NCBI GenBank assembly: GCA_903920435.1
Contig: CAIXMB010000098.1
Span: forward strand, 1 to 64,000
DNA: 64,000 bases
Source of the DNA: an uncultured Actinomycetes bacterium
GTDB taxonomy: Bacteria; Actinomycetota; Actinomycetes; Actinomycetales; Microbacteriaceae
Reading direction: 5' to 3'
Made by a program: the position numbers and the translations under genes
The notes under the pieces: model-generated
Database searches by the model: none
Told to the model about the DNA's origin: nothing
Seen by the model: only the letters and a program-made list of their open reading frames with translations
Shown: positions 40,386-48,662 of the stretch, in pieces
How positions within the stretch are numbered: the first letter of the stretch is position 1
Layout: the number at the start of each line of letters is the position of its first letter

Positions 40386-41811
40386 CAGCGCGGCCGCGAC
40401 CGGCACCCTGTCGACGTTCACGTCGACGATTCGACTCCGCCTGAAAGTGCCGGCCAAGCTGCGCAATCTCGAGCTCGTGCTGCTCGTCCTGGCCCTCGGG
40501 CTCGACCTCGGGGCGATAGCCCTCGTGCAGCTCGGTGTCTTCGGTTCCCTCGGCTTCGGCATGCTCGGCATGTTCGCCCTGGTGGGCGTGCTCATCCTCG
40601 GCATGCACTTCGCGATGCGTGTCGCTGCACCGGATGCCGACCCGCTCATCCTGCCCGTCATCACCGTGCTCAACGGCCTGGGCATCGCGATGATCTACCG
40701 CATCGATCTCGCCTACGGCCTCTCCGGTTGGGACAACGGAGGGGTGCGCCAGCTCGCCTGGACGGCCCTCGCCGTCACCATCGCGATCGTCGTGCTCCTG
40801 GGCGTGCGCAACCACCGCGTGCTGCAGCGCTACCGCTACATCGCCATGCTCGCCGGCATCGTGCTGCTCATCCTCCCCGCGCTGCCCCTGATCGGAAGCG
40901 ACCTCGGCACGAGCGCGCGGCTGTGGATCGCCGTCGGGCCATTCTCGTTCCAGCCCGGCGAGCTCGGCAAAGTCGCCCTCGCCATCTTCTTCGCGGGCTA
41001 CCTCGTGACCGCCCGTGACTCGCTCTCCATGGTGGGCAAGCGGATCCTCGGGATGCGCTTCCCGCGCGCCCGCGACCTCGGGCCCATCCTCGTGGTCTTC
41101 GCCGCCTCGATGCTCGTACTCGTCTTCCAGCGCGACCTCGGCACGGCGCTTCTCTACTTCGGACTGTTCCTCGTCATGCTCTACGTGGCGACGGGCCGCT
41201 CGAGCTGGATCGTGCTCGGGCTCACCCTGTTCGGCATCGGCGCGTTCACCGCCTCGCGGCTGCTCAGCTACGTGGGCGGCCGTGTCGATGCCTGGCTCAA
41301 CCCGTTCGACCCCGACATCTACGACGCCTTCGGCGGCAGCTACCAACTGGTGCAGGGTCTCTTCGGCCTCGCCGACGGCGGTCTCATCGGCACGGGCCTC
41401 GGCCGGGGCAGCCCCGACATCACTCCCCTCGCCGAGAGCGACTACATCATCTCGGCCCTCGGCGAGGAGCTGGGGCTGGTCGGCCTGTTCGCGATCCTCG
41501 GGCTCTACCTGCTCTTCGTGTCGCGCGGCTTCCGCATCGGCTTCGCCGGTCAGGACGACTTCGGCCGCCTCCTCGGTGTCGGCCTCTCGTTCGTCATCGC
41601 CCTGCAGGTCTTCGTCGTGATCGGCGGCGTCACGCGCGTGATTCCGCTCACCGGGCTCACCACGCCGTTCCTCGCCGCCGGTGGCTCGTCCCTCGTCGCC
41701 AACTGGATCATCGCGGCGCTGCTGCTGCGCCTGTCGGACACGGTGCGGAATCAGCCGCGCCTCGTCGTCGATGAGCTCGCGCCATCCGACCGATTGGTGG
41801 TGGGCCAGTGA
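40369..41811 (+). CDS. rodA: SEDS peptidoglycan glycosyltransferase RodA/FtsW
   Basis: 480 residues with about ten helices. The SEDS motifs DLGTSARLWIAVGPFSFQPGE and GRGSPDITPLAESDYIISALGEELG (written here in parts: GLGRGSPD, ITPLAESDYI, LGEELGLVG) are clear. Polymerises lipid II with its cognate class B PBP encoded next. Its start overlaps pstP by 17 bp and its end overlaps pbpA by 4 bp. Confidence 0.95.
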   Translation: MPESPSSAAATGTLSTFTSTIRLRLKVPAKLRNLELVLLVLALGLDLGAIALVQLGVFGSLGFGMLGMFALVGVLILGMHFAMRVAAPDADPLILPVITVLNGLGIAMIYRIDLAYGLSGWDNGGVRQLAWTALAVTIAIVVLLGVRNHRVLQRYRYIAMLAGIVLLILPALPLIGSDLGTSARLWIAVGPFSFQPGELGKVALAIFFAGYLVTARDSLSMVGKRILGMRFPRARDLGPILVVFAASMLVLVFQRDLGTALLYFGLFLVMLYVATGRSSWIVLGLTLFGIGAFTASRLLSYVGGRVDAWLNPFDPDIYDAFGGSYQLVQGLFGLADGGLIGTGLGRGSPDITPLAESDYIISALGEELGLVGLFAILGLYLLFVSRGFRIGFAGQDDFGRLLGVGLSFVIALQVFVVIGGVTRVIPLTGLTTPFLAAGGSSLVANWIIAALLLRLSDTVRNQPRLVVDELAPSDRLVVGQ

Positions 41812-43262
41812 ACAAGGAGCTCAAGCGGGTCAGCACCGTCGTGCTGCTCATGTTCCTCAGCCTGTTCCTGTCGACGACCATCATCCAGGTCGTCACCGCA
41901 GACTCGCTCAAGGCCGACGGCCGCAACGCACGCACCCTGTACGCGAGCTACTCGGCCGAGCGGGGGCCGATCCTCGTCGATGGCCAGCCCATCGCCTACT
42001 CGCAGCCCGTCGACGACGACTACAAGTTCCAGCGCGTCTACGCGAACGGGCCGCTTTACGCGCCGGTGACCGGATACCTCACGCTCAACCAGGGCAACAC
42101 GGGAATCGAGAGCGCGCTCAACAGCTACCTCACGGGCACGTCGAACGACCAGTTCTTCGACCAGATCAACGCGGTACTGACGGGACAGAACCCGAAGGGC
42201 GCCTCCGTCGAGTTGACCATCGACCCCGCAGTCCAGCAAGCGGCGTGGGACGCGCTCGGCGACTACCAGGGCGCCGTGATCGCGATCAAGCCGAAGACGG
42301 GCGAGATCATCGCCATGGTCTCGAAGCCCACGTTCGACCCCAACCTGCTCGCGGTGCACGACACCGACCAGGTGATCGACACCTACAACCAGCTGCTCGA
42401 CGACCCGCTCGACCCGCTCATCAACCGCACGCTCGCGGGGGCGCTCGACCCGCCCGGTTCCACCTTCAAGCTCGTCGTCGCGTCGGCCGCTCTCGAGAGC
42501 GGCAAGTACACCGCCGCCAGCGAGTTCCCCAACCCTGCGACGCTCACGCTGCCCGAGACGAACTTCGACATCAGCAACTCCGACGAGGGAACGTGCGGGC
42601 CGGGCGAGAACGCGACCATTGCCACCGCGATTCGGCTCTCGTGCAACATCCCGATGGCCGAGCTCGGCGCGCAGCTCGGGTACCGGGCGATCCTCGACCA
42701 GGCGAACAAGTTCGGCTTCAACGAGTCGATCGACGTTCCCCTCACCTCGACCGAGAGCGTCTACCCGCGCGTGCTCGACGCTCCGCAGACCATGCTCTCG
42801 GCGTTCGGGCAGTCGGATGTGCGGGCATCCCCGCTGCAGATGGCGATGGTCTCGATGGCGATCGCGAACGGCGGCACGATCATGAAACCCAACCTCGTCG
42901 AGAGCGTGGTCTCGTCGAACCTCACGACCATCCAGTCGTTCCAGCCCGAGGTCTACAAGCAGGCGATCAGCCGCGAGACGGCCGCCGCCATGACCCAGAT
43001 GATGGTCGATGCAGTAGCCAACGGCGCGGCGAGTAATGCCACAATAGACGGAGTCGCAGTCGCCGGTAAGACGGGTACAGCACAGAACGACGGCGACAAT
43101 CCGTACACGCTCTGGTTCACGGGGTTCGCTCCGGCAGATGACCCGGAAGTCGTCGTCGCGGTTGTTGTGCAAAACGGAGGCGGTCTCGGCCAAGACGGGA
43201 CCTCGAGTGGGATCTCGGCTCCGATCGGCAGGAAAGTACTAGAGGCGGTGCTAGGCAGATGA
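41808..43262 (+). CDS. pbpA: class B penicillin-binding protein PbpA
   Basis: 484 residues. One N-terminal transmembrane helix (about 8-30), then a short dimerisation/pedestal domain and the transpeptidase domain: S218-T-F-K221 active site, S278-C-N280 and K421-T-G423. Cross-links peptidoglycan and pairs with RodA. The length matches actinobacterial PbpA. ATG/GTG start in a 4-bp overlap with rodA; the 3' end overlaps pknA by 4 bp. Confidence 0.95.
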   Translation: MNKELKRVSTVVLLMFLSLFLSTTIIQVVTADSLKADGRNARTLYASYSAERGPILVDGQPIAYSQPVDDDYKFQRVYANGPLYAPVTGYLTLNQGNTGIESALNSYLTGTSNDQFFDQINAVLTGQNPKGASVELTIDPAVQQAAWDALGDYQGAVIAIKPKTGEIIAMVSKPTFDPNLLAVHDTDQVIDTYNQLLDDPLDPLINRTLAGALDPPGSTFKLVVASAALESGKYTAASEFPNPATLTLPETNFDISNSDEGTCGPGENATIATAIRLSCNIPMAELGAQLGYRAILDQANKFGFNESIDVPLTSTESVYPRVLDAPQTMLSAFGQSDVRASPLQMAMVSMAIANGGTIMKPNLVESVVSSNLTTIQSFQPEVYKQAISRETAAAMTQMMVDAVANGAASNATIDGVAVAGKTGTAQNDGDNPYTLWFTGFAPADDPEVVVAVVVQNGGGLGQDGTSSGISAPIGRKVLEAVLGR

Positions 43263-44917
43263 GACCCTCCAGTGGCCTCACGTTCGGGGGCAGGTACCAG
43301 CTCTCCAGTCGCGTTGCGATCGGGGGCATGGGCGAGGTGTGGCAGGCCACAGACCTCGTTATCGGCCGCACCGTTGCCATCAAGATCCTCAAGGACGAGT
43401 ACCTGGGCGACCCCGGCTTCCTCGAGCGCTTCCGCGCGGAGGCCCGGCACGCCGCGCTCGTCAACCACGAGGGCATCGCCAACGTCTTCGACTACGGCGA
43501 AGAGGACGGCAGCGCCTACCTCGTCATGGAGCTCGTTCCGGGTGAGGCACTGAGTGCCGTGCTCGAGCGCGAACGGCAGCTCCCGCCCGACCGGGTGCTC
43601 GACATCGTCGCCCAGACGGCGATGGCGCTGCAGGCGGCCCACGCCGCCGGACTCGTGCACCGCGACATCAAGCCGGGCAACCTGCTGATCACCCCCGACG
43701 GCCGTGTCAAGATCACCGACTTCGGTATCGCGCGCATCGCCGACCAGGTGCCCTTGACCGCCACCGGGCAGGTCATGGGTACCGTGCAGTACCTCTCTCC
43801 CGAGCAGGCGAGCGGGCATCCGGCCTCGCCCACCACCGACATCTACTCGCTCGGCATCGTCGCCTACGAGGCCCTCGCCGGCCGACGCCCGTTCACGGGT
43901 GAGTCGCAGGTCGCGATCGCGATGGCCCAGATCAACGAGACGCCGCCCGAGCTGGCGTCGACGATCCCGGAGCCGGTGCGCAACCTCGTGTACGCGTGCA
44001 TCGCCAAGAACCCCGCCGACCGCCCGGCGTCGGCAGCTCACCTCGCTCGCGCAGCCCAGGCCCTCCGGCGCGGCGACGTGGAGGCGGCCGCCGCGGCGGT
44101 CCCGGGAATCCTCGGAGCCGGGCACGCCGCCACCATCGGGCCGAACTACGGGCAGAACACCCAGGTCACCCGCGCGCTTCCTGCGAACGGACCCGTGACG
44201 ACGCCGGCCCTGCCCACCGAGGTGAAGCGCCGCAACCCGTGGACGTGGCCGCTCGTTGCCCTTGTCTCCCTGCTGGCGATCGTGCTCATCGGCACGATCA
44301 TCGCGCTGCTCGCGACGCCGCAGGACGGTGACGCGAACCCGTCCGGTTCGCCCAGCAGCTCCCAGACCAAGCCGACCCCGTCGACCACACCGACGGGCAG
44401 CAACCTCGTGCTGCTCGACGACACCCAGGTCATCGGCCGCACACAGGACGTGGTGGCCGACTACCTCGCGAGCCTCAAGCTCAACCTCGTGCCCAAGGTC
44501 GGAACCGTCGCCCCGACCGAAGACCAGGTGGGCCTCGCGTACAGCGTGAACCCCAAGGGCAACGTGCGCGTCGGCGAGAACATCACCGTGTCGTTCTACG
44601 CCGAGATCCCGCCGCCCGCCGAGGCCACCAAGCCCAGCGCGATGACGGTCTCGGCCGGCCCCTACACCGTGGGCGGCACCGTCACTTTCAGCTGGACGAG
44701 CTACAACGGATGCCCCGCCGGCCAGAGCCTCAACGGGTTCAGCGTCCAGGTGCAGAACGGCACGTTCGTCACCGGCAACGCCAACCGTCCCGCGACCGAT
44801 ACCTCCGTGGACATCGTGCTCACGGGGCCGGCCGGAACGCCGACATCCGTGACGTACTCGGCGCTGTGCAGCGAGGTCGAATCGCCCCAGTCCGACCCCG
44901 TGAGCGCAACTCCGTAG
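43259..44917 (+). CDS. pknA: serine/threonine protein kinase PknA with extended ectodomain
   Basis: 552 residues. Kinase domain 12-270: glycine loop AIGGMGEVWQA, Lys42, HRD 134-136, DFG 154-156, and activation loop with Thr residues near 167-175. Transmembrane helix about 330-352. The extracellular ~200 residues contain a Ser/Thr/Pro-rich linker, a PASTA-like module (about 380-450) and an Ig-like domain with two cysteines, longer than the ectodomain of mycobacterial PknA. Regulates cell shape with PknB. Overlaps pbpA by 4 bp. Confidence 0.93.
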   Translation: MRPSSGLTFGGRYQLSSRVAIGGMGEVWQATDLVIGRTVAIKILKDEYLGDPGFLERFRAEARHAALVNHEGIANVFDYGEEDGSAYLVMELVPGEALSAVLERERQLPPDRVLDIVAQTAMALQAAHAAGLVHRDIKPGNLLITPDGRVKITDFGIARIADQVPLTATGQVMGTVQYLSPEQASGHPASPTTDIYSLGIVAYEALAGRRPFTGESQVAIAMAQINETPPELASTIPEPVRNLVYACIAKNPADRPASAAHLARAAQALRRGDVEAAAAAVPGILGAGHAATIGPNYGQNTQVTRALPANGPVTTPALPTEVKRRNPWTWPLVALVSLLAIVLIGTIIALLATPQDGDANPSGSPSSSQTKPTPSTTPTGSNLVLLDDTQVIGRTQDVVADYLASLKLNLVPKVGTVAPTEDQVGLAYSVNPKGNVRVGENITVSFYAEIPPPAEATKPSAMTVSAGPYTVGGTVTFSWTSYNGCPAGQSLNGFSVQVQNGTFVTGNANRPATDTSVDIVLTGPAGTPTSVTYSALCSEVESPQSDPVSATP

Positions 44918-44935
44918 GCCGTCAGGCTCAGCGGT

Positions 44936-44941
44936 TACACT
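44936..44941 (+). promoter_or_regulatory. possible internal promoter -10 before pknB
   Basis: TACACT in the 73-bp gap between pknA and pknB, about 50 nt before the pknB GTG. No clear -35; weak evidence. Confidence 0.3.
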
Positions 44942-44990
44942 GGCTGGGGCATAGTCCGGCTGACGGTGCCATCGGTAAGGGGTGATTGTC

Positions 44991-46712
44991 GTGGTCGAAG
45001 GCGTTGCACAGGGCGTGCGCCAGCTCGCTGGTCGCTACCAGGTCGGCGAACTGATCGGTCGCGGCGGCATGGCCGACGTGCACGTCGGCCAAGACACCCG
45101 TCTCGGTCGTCGCGTGGCGATCAAGCTGCTCAAGCCGGCGCTCGCCAACGACCCGGCCTTCCGCACGCGCTTCCGCCGCGAGGCGCAGGACGCCGCCAAA
45201 ATGGCGCACCCCACGATCGTGCGCATCTTCGACGCCGGCGAGGAGACCGTGCGCGACGCCAACGGCGCCGAGAGCCTGGTGCCGTTCATCGTCATGGAGT
45301 ACGTCGACGGCCGCCTGCTCAAAGACATCATCGCCGAGGGCCCGCTCGAGCCGGCCGAGGCGTGCCGCATCATCGAGCAGGTGCTGACGGCACTCGAGTA
45401 CTCGCACCGTGCTGGGGTCGTGCACCGCGACATCAAGCCCGGCAACATCATGATCGCCTCCAACGGCCAGGTGAAGGTCATGGACTTCGGCATCGCGCGC
45501 GCGATCTCCGACTCGTCGGCGACCATCGCCGAGACGAGTGCGATCGTCGGCACCGCCTCCTACTTCTCACCGGAGCAAGCGCGCGGCGAGACGGTGGATG
45601 CCCGCACCGACCTGTACTCCACCGGCATCGTGTTCTTCGAGCTCCTCACCGGTCGCGCACCGTTCCGCGGCGACAACCCCGTCGCCGTCGCGTACCAGCA
45701 CGTCAACTCGGAGGCCGTGCCGCCGAGCTCACTCAACCCGAGGGTCTCGCCGGCACTGGACGCCGTGGTACTGCGCGCCCTGTCCAAAGACCGTTTCGAG
45801 CGCTACCAGAGCGCTAGCGAGTTCCGGGAGGATGTCGAGTCGGCAGCCGCCGGCTCGGTGCCCGCGCGCAAGCAGGTAGCGGTCAGCGACTTCAACGCGA
45901 CGCTCTTCGGCGTCAACCCGAGCTCGGTCGCGGGCTCCGAAGCGGCGCTGCGCCAGCTGACCGTCGATGAAGACGAGCGTCTGGTCCGCACGCAGAACCG
46001 CCCGCCCGTCGCCTGGATCTGGGCCGGAATCGCGAGCATGGTGGTCATCATCGTCGCCGTCGTGTTCTGGACCTTCAACCTCCAGCCCCAGCAGCTCGCG
46101 CCCAACGTCTCGACGGAGGTGCCGAGCGTTACCGGTCAAACCTTCGAAGACGCCTCGGCCGCGCTCGACAAGGCCAAGCTGCAGGTGACACGCGTCGACG
46201 AGTCGAGCACGACAGTCGCCGAGGGCGTCGTGCTGCGTACCGATCCGGAGGCGGGCACGACCGTCGCCCCGAACTTCACCGTCAAGGTCTATGTCTCGTC
46301 CGGCCAGGTGTCGGTGGCCGTACCCGACGTCACCCGCATGACCGAGGCCGATGCCATCAACGCACTGAAGGCCGCCAAGCTCACCTACGGCACTACGACG
46401 CTGTCGTACTCGCCCGACCTCGCCCAGGGCGTCGTCATCGGGTCCGACCCCGCCGCCGGCGCGACTGTAGCGGGCGGCAAGCCCATCCGCGAGGGCTCGA
46501 CCGTCAACCTCTCGGTCTCCAACGGCCTGGTGAATGTGCCGGATGTCACAGGGCAGGCCATCGCCGCAGCCAATGCCGCGCTCAGCCCCCTGCAGCTCAA
46601 CGTCAAGGTGACCGTGGACACGAGTTGCACGGGCGGCACAGTGGCCTCGCAGTCGATTGTGGGCGATCAGGCCCAGAAGTCGACGATCACGCTCGTCTAC
46701 TGCGGCGGCTAG
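44991..46712 (+). CDS. pknB: serine/threonine protein kinase PknB with three PASTA domains
   Basis: 573 residues from the GTG at 44991, preceded by AAGGGGTGA; an in-frame GTG at 44982 lacks this. Kinase domain 15-285: GRGGMADVHVG, Lys45, HRD 145-147, DFG 165-167, activation-loop Ser/Thr 173-182. Transmembrane helix about 341-362. Three extracellular PASTA repeats (about 372-440, 441-513, 514-573) that in homologues bind muropeptide/lipid II. The last repeat ends in a Cys-containing CGG tail. Last gene of the operon. Confidence 0.95.
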   Translation: MVEGVAQGVRQLAGRYQVGELIGRGGMADVHVGQDTRLGRRVAIKLLKPALANDPAFRTRFRREAQDAAKMAHPTIVRIFDAGEETVRDANGAESLVPFIVMEYVDGRLLKDIIAEGPLEPAEACRIIEQVLTALEYSHRAGVVHRDIKPGNIMIASNGQVKVMDFGIARAISDSSATIAETSAIVGTASYFSPEQARGETVDARTDLYSTGIVFFELLTGRAPFRGDNPVAVAYQHVNSEAVPPSSLNPRVSPALDAVVLRALSKDRFERYQSASEFREDVESAAAGSVPARKQVAVSDFNATLFGVNPSSVAGSEAALRQLTVDEDERLVRTQNRPPVAWIWAGIASMVVIIVAVVFWTFNLQPQQLAPNVSTEVPSVTGQTFEDASAALDKAKLQVTRVDESSTTVAEGVVLRTDPEAGTTVAPNFTVKVYVSSGQVSVAVPDVTRMTEADAINALKAAKLTYGTTTLSYSPDLAQGVVIGSDPAAGATVAGGKPIREGSTVNLSVSNGLVNVPDVTGQAIAAANAALSPLQLNVKVTVDTSCTGGTVASQSIVGDQAQKSTITLVYCGG

Positions 46713-46715
46713 CCC

Positions 46716-47351
46716 CTACAGCTTGACGAGGGGCGTGAGCCCGCGCGCGGTCTCGGCAGCCTCGGGAAGTCCGGCGACGGCGAGCCAGTTGCCGAGCATC
46801 CGATAGCCGCCCTGGGTGAGCACCGACTCGGGGTGGAACTGCACGCCGTAGATCGGGGCGGTCTCATGACGCAACCCCATGATCACGCCGCCCTGGGTGC
46901 GCGACGTGACGATGAGCTCACGCGGCACGGTCGAGTCGACGACGGCGAGCGAGTGGTACCGCGTGGCGGTGAAGGGCTGGGGCACCCCGTCGTAGAACGC
47001 GCTGTCATCGTGTTCGATGAGCGAAGTCTTGCCGTGCATGAGTTCTTCGGCGTGCGTGACCGTGGCGCCGAGCGCCTCGGCGATCGCCTGGTGACCGAGG
47101 CACACGCCGAGCAGCGGTTGACCCGACTCCAGCGCCGCGGTGACGATCGGGATGCTCACGCCTGCGGCCGCCGGAGTTCCGGGGCCGGGGGAGAGCAGCA
47201 CGGCGTCGTACTCCGCGATCACGTGCGCCGCGTCATCCGTGCTGAAAGCGTCGTTGCGCAGCACCGTTGTCTCGGCGCCCAGCTGGATGAGGTACCCGTT
47301 GAGCGTGTAGACGAAGCTGTCGTAGTTGTCGATGACGAGTACGCGGGTCAT
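46716..47351 (-). CDS. pabA: glutamine amidotransferase (aminodeoxychorismate/anthranilate synthase component II)
   Basis: 211-residue class I amidotransferase supplying ammonia for folate or tryptophan synthesis. Oxyanion-hole motif SPGPGTP, nucleophile Cys in LLGVCLGHQAIAEALG, and His-Glu in GVQFHPESVLT. Synteny next to pknB is classical in actinobacteria (annotated trpG or pabA there); which chorismate enzyme it serves cannot be told. Convergent with pknB after 3 bp. Its ATG overlaps the small upstream gene by 4 bp. Confidence 0.93.
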   Translation of the reverse strand: MTRVLVIDNYDSFVYTLNGYLIQLGAETTVLRNDAFSTDDAAHVIAEYDAVLLSPGPGTPAAAGVSIPIVTAALESGQPLLGVCLGHQAIAEALGATVTHAEELMHGKTSLIEHDDSAFYDGVPQPFTATRYHSLAVVDSTVPRELIVTSRTQGGVIMGLRHETAPIYGVQFHPESVLTQGGYRMLGNWLAVAGLPEAAETARGLTPLVKL

Positions 47352-47509
47352 GGTGTTTCTACAGTAACGTCCTGCGGCGTGATGAATTGATCGACGAAGG
47401 GGAAGACGAAGGTCACGAGTGCTGCGGTGATGGCGGCCACCATGACGAGCACGATGATGAGCCGCACCCACCAGGGGCCGGGCAGGACTCGCCAGAGTGC
47501 ACCGTACAT
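47348..47509 (-). CDS. 53-residue single-helix membrane protein
   Basis: Starts at the ATG at 47509, which overlaps the sortase stop by one base (TGATG), and ends overlapping pabA by 4 bp, so it is translationally coupled on both sides. Sequence: a short basic/aromatic N-terminus (MYGALWRVLPGPWW), one hydrophobic helix of about 24 residues and a polar end. No family recognised. Position between the sortase and pabA suggests a small sortase-locus or envelope component. Confidence 0.75.
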   Translation of the reverse strand: MYGALWRVLPGPWWVRLIIVLVMVAAITAALVTFVFPFVDQFITPQDVTVETP

Positions 47510-48267
47510 CAGCTCGACGCTCCCACGAGTGCGGCGATCTCGGCCGGCGCGCCACTCGCGCGCGGGTACCACGTGTCGTAGACGCCGTACACGACGATGC
47601 GCTCGGAGGCCGTGAACACCGGGTTGCAGCTGGTGAGGGTCAGGATGCGGTCGGTGGGCTCTACCCCGGGCAGCTGCGGAACGGGCGCGAGCACGCCTAC
47701 GCCCGTCGGCTGCACGTACTCGAGACTGCGGACGCTGTACTGGTACCAGCCGGCCTCCGTCTCGAGGTAGACGTGGTCGCCGAGCTGCAGCTTCTCGATA
47801 TCGAAGAAGGGCGAGCCGTGACCCGTGCGGTGGGCGGCGAACGCGGTGTTGCCCACGGCGCCCGGCATCGCGGTACCGGGGTAGTGGCCCACCCCGTAGC
47901 GCAGTACGTCGTCTACGCCGATGCCCTCGGCGATCGGCCGGATGTAATCGGCGCCGAAGCGCGGGATGATCATGTTGCCGAACTGCTCGGCGTTGCCCGG
48001 GGCGGTCCCGACGACGGGAGGGCCGGGGTCGGGTCGCTCGTTGGTGGCGGCGACCGGCTTGTCACCCTTGTTCCACGTCTGGCTCAGCGCTACGGATTCG
48101 TCCTTCTGCGCGTTGCCGTCGATGAGGTTGCCGAGCCACACCTGCCAGCCGAGGAACATCAGCACGAGCACGCCGGCGGTGATGAACAGCTCGCCCAGGA
48201 CCCCGACGACGCTCACCCGGCGACGCGGCGGCCGTGCGCGCCGAGTGCGCTTCTCCTCGATGGCCAT
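47509..48267 (-). CDS. srtE: class E sortase
   Basis: 252 residues. Basic cytosolic N-terminus, one transmembrane anchor (about 20-42), then the sortase beta-barrel. Catalytic His146 (AAHRTGHGSP), Cys214 (LTLTSCNPVF) and Arg223 (SERIVVYG) are in place. Class E enzymes recognise LAXTG and anchor surface proteins to peptidoglycan (family knowledge); the LAYTG protein at 17433-19226 is a candidate substrate. TACAAT is 7 nt before the ATG. Confidence 0.93.
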   Translation of the reverse strand: MAIEEKRTRRARPPRRRVSVVGVLGELFITAGVLVLMFLGWQVWLGNLIDGNAQKDESVALSQTWNKGDKPVAATNERPDPGPPVVGTAPGNAEQFGNMIIPRFGADYIRPIAEGIGVDDVLRYGVGHYPGTAMPGAVGNTAFAAHRTGHGSPFFDIEKLQLGDHVYLETEAGWYQYSVRSLEYVQPTGVGVLAPVPQLPGVEPTDRILTLTSCNPVFTASERIVVYGVYDTWYPRASGAPAEIAALVGASS

Positions 48268-48274
48268 AGGGTCG

Positions 48275-48280
48275 ATTGTA
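48275..48280 (-). promoter_or_regulatory. -10 box of the sortase gene
   Basis: TACAAT on the minus strand, 7 nt before the sortase ATG. Leaderless by spacing. Confidence 0.55.
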
Positions 48281-48336
48281 AGCCGTCACCTCGTTCCGGT
48301 ACCTCCCCCGAACAGGCCACTCCTAGGGGTTCACGC

Positions 48337-48342
48337 TAAGAT
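48337..48342 (+). promoter_or_regulatory. -10 box of crgA
   Basis: TAAGAT, 7 nt before the crgA ATG. Leaderless by spacing. Confidence 0.55.
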
Positions 48343-48349
48343 CGTCGCC

Positions 48350-48595
48350 ATGGCCCGTACGACAGCACGCACCAAGACCGCCCGTCCCGTCGAGGCTCGC
48401 TCCGGCGAGCAGGCTCCCAACCCGGTGTGGTTCAAGCCGGTCATGTTCGGGTTCATGCTGCTCGGGCTCATCTGGATCATCGTGTTCTACGTGAGCGGCA
48501 ACACCCTGCCCATTCAGTCGCTCGGGCCGTGGAACATCCTCGTCGGCTTCGGCATCATGTTCATCGGCTTCCTCATGACGACGCGCTGGCGCTGA
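48350..48595 (+). CDS. crgA: cell division protein CrgA
   Basis: 81 residues: a basic N-terminal tail, then two transmembrane helices (about 30-50 and 62-78) with the CrgA features NPVWFKPVMFGFMLLGL and LPIQSLGPWNILVGFG. It is known to help recruit septal PBPs and FtsW-type proteins. Located as usual between pknB/sortase and ppiA genes. ATG without Shine-Dalgarno, 7 nt after TAAGAT. The frame is open far upstream only as a shadow of the sortase gene. Confidence 0.93.
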   Translation: MARTTARTKTARPVEARSGEQAPNPVWFKPVMFGFMLLGLIWIIVFYVSGNTLPIQSLGPWNILVGFGIMFIGFLMTTRWR

Positions 48596-48641
48596 TCGGG
48601 CCGAGTTACACGGGTGTAGTTATACCCACTGTGGAGGAGCC

Positions 48642-48650
48642 TGTGGATAA
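48642..48650 (-). other. consensus DnaA box outside the origin
   Basis: TGTGGATAA, the exact complement of TTATCCACA, lies alone in the short gap between crgA and the convergent rhomboid gene, about 12 kb from dnaA. Function, if any (DnaA titration or local control), is unknown. Confidence 0.55.
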
Positions 48651-48662
48651 CTTCCGAGCTTC

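Noticed and set aside
41731-43193. 480-codon open frame antisense to pbpA
   Set aside because: Shadow of pbpA, which has all three penicillin-binding motifs in the sense frame.
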